Below are positions 57,179 to 64,000 of a stretch of 64,000 bases of DNA, in pieces. The notes under the pieces were generated by a model. It did not search any database, was not told the DNA's origin, and was given only the letters and a program-made list of their open reading frames with translations. The stretch covers positions 35,011,469-35,075,468 of the forward strand of contig BTRK01000005.1 in NCBI GenBank assembly GCA_036245805.1, written 5' to 3'. Source of the stretch: Pristionchus mayeri (Eukaryota; Nematoda; Chromadorea; Rhabditida; Neodiplogasteridae). The position numbers and the translations under genes were made by a program. How positions within the stretch are numbered: position 1 is the stretch's first letter; every line of letters starts with the position of its first letter.

Positions 57179-59675
57179 ATGCCACTGGAACAAGAATTCA
57201 TATTTATATCGATTGCTACTCTCATCAATAATATTTCGCTGATAGTGATGATTCCGTACTTAATAATGTTTCTGAGAGCAAAGAATACGCATGTCAATTG
57301 CAAGTAAGTTGCCTTAATTTTCGTCAAATCGCAAATTCGTGAGTGACTTCATAGTTATCGCAAGAACATTTTCAGCAATTAAGGACATTTGGCTGATAAT
57401 GGTACATTATTACAGAATTCTCGTAATAGCTTCAGCCATTGCTCAATTGCTCCTTATTTTATCTCAAAACGCGATTTTCCTTTATAATTACATAACTTAC
57501 AATCTTCTGCGAAATGGAGGTACCTAACTAATACTTAGTACCGCATTAACAAATTATCAAAAAGACGAACATAATGCAAAATTCGCAAACATATTTTTTT
57601 ATATTTCGGAACTTTTAATTAAACCAGACTTTTTCAGAGAATCAGAAGCCTTTCCAGATGGTACAAAACGGATCATTTATTACTTCCAGCTGTCTTTCAT
57701 TAGGAATCGTATTGGAAAGGTTTGATATACAAAGTAAAGACATATATTTGTAAAATTTATAGAATCTACGCCGTTTGGAATGCAGCATCATACGAGGAGA
57801 GCAGATGGCATCCGATTCCACTTTTTATCTTAATGTTTGCATCTATAGTATTGGCGATACTAAAAGCTTGCTCAATCCATTTTGGTAGGCACACCAAAAC
57901 ATACAAAATGCTTTTCATATTTTCAGAAATATATGGCTTCGTGACAATACATGCCTTGTTAGGAGTCGAGGGAATCACATTGCTTGTGAATTACTTTTTG
58001 CATTACTTTTATTTATTTAAATTTGGTAATCATAATTATCTTGCAGCTCTCAATTATCATAATCGTATACGCTCGTTATAAATCTAGAAGCCTTCCTTAT
58101 GACATGGATCGACTGAAAGCAAAATATCAGGTTAATGACTATTGCTTACTTTATAAATGTTTAGTTACTCATTTATAGATAAAATAACTATTAGGTTGTA
58201 ACATAAGTTTTGTCGCATTTCGGAGGTTCACAATATTTTCATGAAGGATACTTCTCACAAATTATCAATGCCTGACCTCCTAGTATATGTTTGGGGTGTT
58301 CATGCACATTCAAACCATAGGGTAGAGCTGAACTGCGCACGCTGGCTATGCGAAAAATATTAATATGAACTGATTTAAATTTGGTGCAGATTTTTTTAAT
58401 TCGTTTGATCAGGTGCTAGTTCGCAGAGATGAATAATGAACCAAACTTCTACAGCATGGTGATATACCCCGTCAATGCTCTTTCAAAATATACGCCAGAT
58501 ATGGTGCTATGTTGAGCGGAATCAAAGATATACTTCACTGAGTGTAAGGTTAGCCGCTGATTCGTAGCCAACTTGACCAACTCTTCTGAATCCAGAATTG
58601 CAACAACAGTGACTAACATAAGTGCGTTCCAATTACCACTCATGGAGGTATAATTTATCATTAAACAAGTGAGAGAAAGAACACTCCACTTGTGGGAAAT
58701 TTGAATTTTTATTAATTCAATTCGCGCACAATTTTACCAAAATATGCAAGTTTAGGTGTTTCGAATTAAAGATTGTCATTCAAAAGCTATTTATTTCCAA
58801 ACTTATCCCAAGTAGATACTAGTAAGGGAAGGGTTTATGGTTAGGATGGACACAACAAATCAGATATTGAACATGTGTGCGAGGTAGGAATATGAACAAA
58901 GTGCCGATTTCATTAGTTTAATTTACATACCATCGTTCTGAATGGAGCCACTTATCTCAACAGAACCCAATCTACCCCAAACTTTGTCTGCATACTGACC
59001 ACTTTGGGTGAACTATATTCCACCACTATTTGGATCTGGATATCTATTGAGAAGAAAATTCGGCTTGCGAAAGTTTTCGCGACCGTCACCAACCATCCAC
59101 ATTATACAAACTCGTCTACATTTCTAGAACGATTTTCGTTTGTCATTATCCGTGAGTGGTTCAAAATTATGCACATATGTAGTACTTTACGCAAATCACA
59201 CAAAATCGGCATAATTTATCCTTTTCAAGAAGAGCTGATGCGTGAAAATGATTTGTAATCCTTATCTCAGTACAACTTTGTCTGACTAATGTGCCTCCTC
59301 AACTGCCTTGACAGGACTGAAGTAAAGCGCGTAAGAAAGAGTACGAAGGCCCTCACTGATGATGAATAACGAAATTGAGATTAAATTAATTCGAAGAATT
59401 TCTGAGGTTAAAAGGCATAAGAGATTGGACGCGACAAAACTTATGTTACAACCTGATAATTTCAGATAAATGAAGTGCTTGATTTTTCCACCGCAATTCT
59501 TCCTTCAATCATTCTCACTGTTATCATGCACGTAGTTTCAATGGTTCCCATTGTGCTAGGAACCTTCGAAATCGTCGAAATATCGTACTCTTTGAGCTGC
59601 CTCATATACTATTCGGTACAATATTCGTTCAGTTTCCAGAACCTCTACTGTAGAATTTGCATGAACAAATCGGTG
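57179..59675 (+). CDS. 7TM chemoreceptor, Sra/Sre-superfamily type (gene D)
   Basis: Exons 57179-57303, 57416-57519, 57638-57719, 57763-57884, 57927-about 57984, a short exon from about 58048 to 58130, one at about 59466-59614, and 59640-59675. TM1 SLIVMIPYLIMFLRA; TM2 LVIASAIAQLLLILSQNAIF; TM3 ends LGIVLERIYAVWNAASYEES, the ER-A-YE signature of the Sra/Srab/Sre group; TM4 LFILMFASIVLAILKAC; TM5 EGITLL joined to LSIIIIVYARYKS; loop LKAKYQINE, the conserved YQxxE of the group; TM6 LPSIILTVIMHVVSMV. The TM7 end and C-tail were not found with confidence: a TIR element (59689-60069) follows, and a frame at 60628-60852 (KIILMLRKQTIAILHP) may be the C-tail. A mariner relic fills the 1.3-kb intron. 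May be intact or recently disabled. Confidence 0.65.
58191..59456. mobile_element. Degenerate mariner-like element, 1266 bp
   Basis: Ends TTAGGTTGTAACATAAGTTT and its complement TCAGGTTGTAACATAAGTTT, flanked by TA on both sides (58189-58190; 59457-59458). Length equals a full mariner, but I found no catalytic motifs, so the transposase is decayed. Located in an intron of receptor gene D. Confidence 0.75.
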
Positions 59676-59688
59676 GTGAGTTTTATAA

Positions 59689-60069
59689 GCTTTAAAGAAG
59701 GATTGTCAGCAAAGTTGAAGTTTTGACGCTGTCATAACCATGGCCTAGCTTTTCATAACCATTAGAGATTCTGAAAACTTCAAAATCATATCTTTATTTT
59801 GAGCCGAGTTATCACTAGTTGGCAGAGTGCCATGGGCGCTGATAGTCCTTGATAGGGCAGGGACGTGCGGGAATTCAAATATCTCGAAGATTTTTCAAAA
59901 ATCCTTGGATGGGAATCGAACCCGCAACCTCCCGGCTGCTCTACCACTGAGCTATGGAAACGATGGTTGTCCATCCTCTTAGCTCGCGCTATGATCTTTG
60001 TAGGGTTGGCTAGGTCATTGCTATGACAGCGTCAAAAGTTCAACGTTGCTGACACTCCTTCTTTAAAGA
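59689..60069. mobile_element. TIR element carrying a tRNA-like Pol III promoter
   Basis: Terminal inverted repeats of about 60 bp: tttaaagaaggattgtcagc..gacgctgtcat on the left and the complement of 60011-60069 on the right, with few mismatches. Between them at 59902-59965 (minus strand) is a tRNA-like sequence with a perfect A box (TAGCTCAGTGG) and B box (GGTTCGATTCC) but no complete anticodon arm. About 380 bp, no coding frame. Confidence 0.75.
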
Positions 60070-60988
60070 CAAAATGCAGGCTCACAGTCTCAACTGCATC
60101 TTCTCCAAGCTCACTCTAATACTTTATTACAAGCGGATGCGCCGTCGAATAAAGTGACGATTTGCTTTGAAACCAAATTGTTTCGGTATACAGTAGGGTT
60201 TACAATTCGTAATATGGTAATGAGACCACTATGCCTCCCTCTTGCCTAATCTTGCGATCAAACGAGGGGCATAGAGATCTCACTGCCTTGTACACAGTTT
60301 TATTTATTTGAACAACGAGATACTGAACGAAATCAATTACAGTTGCCCTTCGGTGGTGAGAAGAAACGGTGCGAGAGTGGGCGATGAATATTTCGGGCAG
60401 CTGAATATGTCGTGGAATGGACGAGTGAAGGACAAACCAAAGGAGAGAAGATACATCTTTCTCATCGTAGTTAATAACACTCCTACTGCCTCGAAAGCCT
60501 GAATACTATTGTATCCTTCGTATCCTTCGAAAAAGCAATATGATTCGTATTCGTATCATATTGCTTTTTCCGTTTTGCAATTAACCTTGCTAGGGCAGAT
60601 ACAAAGCAAAAAACTAGTGATACATATTTGACTGGAACCCCACACTATCCAAAAATTATTTTGATGTTACGTAAACAGACGATTGCGATTCTCCATCCAA
60701 CGCGAGTGCTTGTCCAAACGTTGTTGGAATGTTTTCCACGTTTGGTAGGCGTCCTAGACTATCCGCCTCGCGATAGAGATCTAGCGTACATAATAGGGGC
60801 GGCTTCAGGAAATATTACTATCTTCGTTTTGTACTTTCTATATTTGTTCTGATCTGCGAGAGAGTGTGTAGAAGGAAGAGACCCTGTTTGGGATGACATT
60901 CCTAGGGCAATACACTCCGTTAGAACAGCAGCAGTCTGTTTGCGAAAGCACTATAAGAGCGAAGGTTGCGTCTGCTGTATCAAGAGCG
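60070..60988. other. Spacer with possible receptor C-tail exon
   Basis: An open frame at 60628-60852 (IILMLRKQTIAILHP, IIGAASGNITIFVLYFLY) could be a C-terminal exon of receptor gene D; no firm acceptor was found. An inverted atatgattcgt/acgaatcatat-type repeat lies near 60530-60570. A half hairpin (gagagagtgtgtagaaggaagagacc) is at about 60856. Confidence 0.35.
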
Positions 60989-61547
60989 ATGTCCACTCTG
61001 TGGTTCCCCTCCATCCTCATTTTTCTGTTCGGAGTCGGAAACATCCATGCTGGTAGGATTACATCTTATTTTTTTCCTTGACGACAGTAAGTTCAAATCC
61101 ACTCATCAATTCAGGGCTGTCTTCGTTCTCAGCTCTCTCGCTTGCGGAGTGCAACCGGAAATTCGATGCTCCTGCGTTCAAGATCACTTGCTCGGCTGAT
61201 ATGAAGGAGACTGCGACTGAGATCTCCTGCCCGCCAAAGAACTGCTTGTTCATTTCTGGACCCGTAAGTTGGTCTATTGAAAAGATATGATGAGTTCATA
61301 TTTTGAGCGGTTAATGACACTTTTTGTAAAGTGTAGCACTAAAAAAATATGCAATGCATGTTGTGTAAATTAACAAAAACTCTCATTTAAAATATTTAAC
61401 TCATTCCAGAAACGGATGATGAATCTGCAGACCATCAAAAGGGATCCGAGAACGAAGAAGTGGCGAATCGATGGAAATCCGATCGAACCTTGCGAGAAGT
61501 ACGTGGGAACTCCCTACAAAATCGGATGCTCGACCTGGTGTATTTAA
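60989..61547 (+). CDS. Small secreted Cys-containing protein
   Basis: Exons 60989-61052 (MSTLWFPSILIFLFGVGNIH, signal peptide), 61115-61263 (LAECNRKFDAPAFKITCSAD, EISCPPKNCLFISGP) and 61410-61547 (TIKRDPRTKKWRIDGNPIEP, CEKYVGTPYKIGCSTWCI, stop). Phases 1 and 0 agree. About 116 residues, about 95 after signal removal, with 8 Cys in the mature part. Family unknown. An alternative donor just before the stop (GT at about 61537) could splice past the tRNA to an exon at about 61870 (RYEDANVTISLAPIEFKP), extending the protein into or toward the next gene. Confidence 0.6.
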
Positions 61548-61654
61548 ACACATTTCAATGGAATGAATGCATTCTGAATCTAAATGATAACATAGTATTT
61601 GTGAAAGAATTACAAGAAAATATGATCAATTGTATCGATAACCTAAAAGGATTT

Positions 61655-61727
61655 CGCTCCCGGGTGGGTTCGAACCACCGACCTTTCGGTTAACAGCCGA
61701 ACGCGCTGCCGATTGCGCCACGGAAGC
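61655..61727 (-). tRNA. tRNA-Asn (GTT)
   Basis: 73 nt with a paired acceptor stem (GCTTCCG / CGGGAGC, one G-U), A box TGGCGCAATCGG, anticodon loop CTGTTAA, and T arm GGTGGTTCGAACCCACC. No intron and no encoded CCA, as expected for a nuclear tRNA. It lies on the opposite strand between the secreted-protein gene and the MFS gene, or inside an intron if these are spliced together. Confidence 0.95.
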
Positions 61728-61993
61728 AGATGGATTTCTTTAAGATAAGCAGACACACTAGAGAGAGCAGAGGGAATAGGGTTCGAATTCTTCATCTCCC
61801 AATACTAATAGAATTTCATATAAGGATACGCGTCATTTAAATACGGTTATTTTTAAGTGTGTGTTTAAGCAGGCAGAGATACGAAGACGCTAACGTCACC
61901 ATAAGTTTGGCGCCCATTGAGTTCAAGCCAAAGCCCCAAGTGACCTTATCGCCCTTATCTGCCCGGTCTTTCCACTATTTGTATGTGATTGCA

Positions 61994-63885
61994 ATGCAAG
62001 CCGAATGTGAAAAATCACCCGAGCAGTCAACGGTAAGCTGTTATTTTGAATCTTGTATATCGATTATATAATATTTCCAGATTTCCAAAGTTTTCGTAAC
62101 AACATGCAAGGTTCTCATTATCTTCCTCTTAACTTTCGATGGCATGGGAATCGATGGTACAAAAATCTGAAGTATTTTCATTGAGCTGCAATTTACCGCA
62201 TGTCGTTTCGGAAGGCTGTTTAACGTCCAAAACTTACATTCCAGGAATCGTACCTCTTATTCAGAAGTACTACTGTATTGGAGACTTTGAAACAGCAATT
62301 ATTCGAGTAAGGTGTCCACGTGTACTTTACAAGTGTTATTTACAGACTGCATCATCGATCACTCATACTGCCGCTCTTGCTTTTGTTTGGGCTTTCGGTG
62401 ATTTGTTCCATAGAAGGTAAACATCTTTCGATCACAAGAGCTCGATTAATTTTTGCTCCTGATAAATCCTCCCAGAATGTTACTCCTCTCATCGATTTCA
62501 ATGTGGATACTTTTCTCGCTTCTATCGCTGTTCCTGGGCTCAGACTCGTTTATGGCAAGTATATTCATCTTATTTAACGTATTTCGAATTCCACAGGCCT
62601 TCGTGTTCTTCCGATCCCTGGCATCTGCAATGTGGTATTTGGAGTTTTGGTTCCAGTCATGTTTGCGGATTTCTACAATGGTATGCATACTGAATACCTA
62701 GGAGAATCAGGATGCTAGTGACATCATTTCAGATAGAGCTCTAGGAGTTGCCCTTATGTGCACAAATATTTGCGAGCAGGCTGGCACGTAGGGTTATCAC
62801 TTTTTTTCTGTCCATGACCATCGAAAAAATTTCAGCCTGATAACGACCATTATCAGCTCATGGATAGTGACTAGCGGTGTGCCCTGGCAAACCGGGCTTT
62901 TCGCAGCGACTGTGATAGCCATCGTCCCACTTATTGCACTTTTTTGTGCGAAGAAACATATTCGAAATGTGAAAAAATCGGAAAATCAGCGAGGGCTTAA
63001 ACGAATATTCTCCAACGCCGTAGGAATCTTCTCGATGTAAACGGGTTGAAGAAAACCAGAACTATCGATTTTTTTAAGCAAATCCTACCTGCTCATATCG
63101 GCAATGACTTCGCTGGAATCGCTGCAAATGTCTGCATACACATTCTGGTATCCGTCAGTGTATCTTCTAGCGTGGACCAATGTCCCGAACATCTTCTTCG
63201 GATTGTCATACACTACGTATGACCTAATCCTGATATTGTTATCAATAACACATTTTTCAGAATCACGGTAATCAATTCTGTAGTCATGCTAACTAGAACA
63301 GCGATTGGACTTCCCACGATTTTGTGGTTTGCTCAGGTAATAAACTATGAAGTAGTGAAATGAATTTGCATTATAAAAACTGATTGATCAGCTCTTACGG
63401 AAAGTAAATACGAATTTAAGAGTTGGCGTCACGGCAAGGGTCCTTTCTCTGGAAAGAAAGGCAACGACCGTGCTTATCCTATCATTGTTTCATTGGGAGC
63501 TATGATGAGTGCGGTACTGTTCGTCGCTAGTGTCCTGCTAATGGACAAGAGTTTCCCTGGATCGTAGGTGAGTTTGAAGCTTTGCTACCAATGAGATATT
63601 TAATCATACTTAATCTTAATTTTGCACAAAAATGAGCCATTTCAGGTCGTTACATTCCTCTTTGGCGTCCACCACGGTGCGCGCCTAAGCTTGACTCAGC
63701 AGATGCTATTGGTATGAGAACACCCACAGCATTTAAAACAAACAAGACCCTTACAATTATCATTGTGTTGTATAATTCCACATTTTCAGATGGTAATTCC
63801 TGCGAACTCTCGAGCTGCTGCAGTAGCACTTTCTAGATTAACTTCTGGAATAGTCGCCACTCCTTCCGCACAGATAATATGCATG
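61994..63885 (+). CDS. Spinster-like MFS transporter, 5' part
   Basis: Continues past the window. With start MQAECEKSPEQST the first helix follows (VLIIFLLTFDGMGIDG), then IVPLIQKYYCIGD, FVWAFGDLFHRRMLLLSSIS (the MFS loop 2-3 position, GDxxxRR), FMASLRVLPIPGICNVVFGV, LVPVMFADFYNDRALGVAL, SSWIVTSGVPWQTGLFAATV, a basic central loop (CAKKHIRNVKKSENQRGLKR), SAYTFWYPSVYLLAWTN, MMSAVLFVASVLLMDK, FGVHHGARLSLTQQMLL and IPANSRAAAVALSRLTSGI. About ten helices are visible in introns-joined phase. A family of proton- or lipid-linked exporters; the substrate cannot be inferred. The first exon is uncertain: the frame is open upstream to about 61870, so a longer N-terminus or fusion with the secreted gene is possible. 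Confidence 0.7.
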
Positions 63886-64000
63886 GTACACAATTGGAAA
63901 TATTAAAAACTAAATGAAGATGCATGCACTCACCGAAACCACACATCTTTCATATCTGCATCATAGCTCATTCGTATATTACAATTTTCCGATATCTGAC

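Noticed and set aside
59902..59965. Possible functional tRNA
   Set aside because: Perfect A and B boxes but no complete anticodon arm, and it sits between inverted repeats; treated as part of the mobile element.
1..64000. CRISPR arrays, operons of bacterial type, riboswitches, prophage
   Set aside because: None present; introns and gene families show eukaryotic nuclear DNA.

Overview
This is nuclear DNA of a nematode. Many short exons end in TTTCAG-type acceptors, often just upstream of the ATG as expected for spliced-leader trans-splicing. The gene content also fits: several 7TM chemoreceptor families, an F-box gene, C-type lectin folds, small secreted Cys-rich proteins, mariner elements and extended GATA motifs (ACTGATAAG). 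Intron sizes and repeat load would suit a diplogastrid or another rhabditid relative, but I cannot name the species. Gene models were assembled by eye from splice signals and frame continuity. Junctions I could not settle are stated.

Layout. 0-6 kb: two tandem chemoreceptor paralogues, the second with a 262-bp internal tandem duplication. 6.5-12.3 kb: three minus-strand copies of a small three-exon single-pass membrane protein, one with a 1.2-kb foldback element in intron 1. 15-18.3 kb: a minus-strand receptor tyrosine kinase with a C-type lectin ectodomain. 18.9-20.4 kb: a secreted Cys-rich protein. 21.9-26.6 kb: a two-exon small membrane protein whose intron holds a second 1.26-kb foldback, then a ten-exon chemoreceptor. 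27.3-27.8 kb: an intact Cys-rich secreted peptide. 30.3-34.8 kb: a large modular secreted protein with a frame break. 35-36.6 kb: an F-box gene.

37.7-45.1 kb is an amplified accessory array. It holds four secreted Glu/Lys-rich coiled-coil genes, interleaved with decayed copies of the 27-kb Cys-rich peptide gene and two C-terminal scraps of a glucosylceramidase gene. The glucosylceramidase-like (GH30) gene itself spans 46.4-51.8 kb. It carries an in-frame stop in its most conserved segment and has an apparently intact mariner inside an intron. 52.8-56.0 kb carries a gene resembling a multicopy, probably mobile, family and broken at a TGATG junction. 57-64 kb has another chemoreceptor with a mariner relic in an intron, a terminal-inverted-repeat element carrying a tRNA-like Pol III promoter, a small secreted protein, a tRNA-Asn and the 5' part of a spinster-like MFS transporter.

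A dispersed family of about 80-180-bp palindromic hairpins occurs at least a dozen times. It marks the array copies, since three of the four coiled-coil genes have one at the same place just after the stop codon. The strongest candidates for something not previously described are the lectin-ectodomain tyrosine kinase, the small membrane-protein family, and the interleaved coiled-coil/Cys-rich array.
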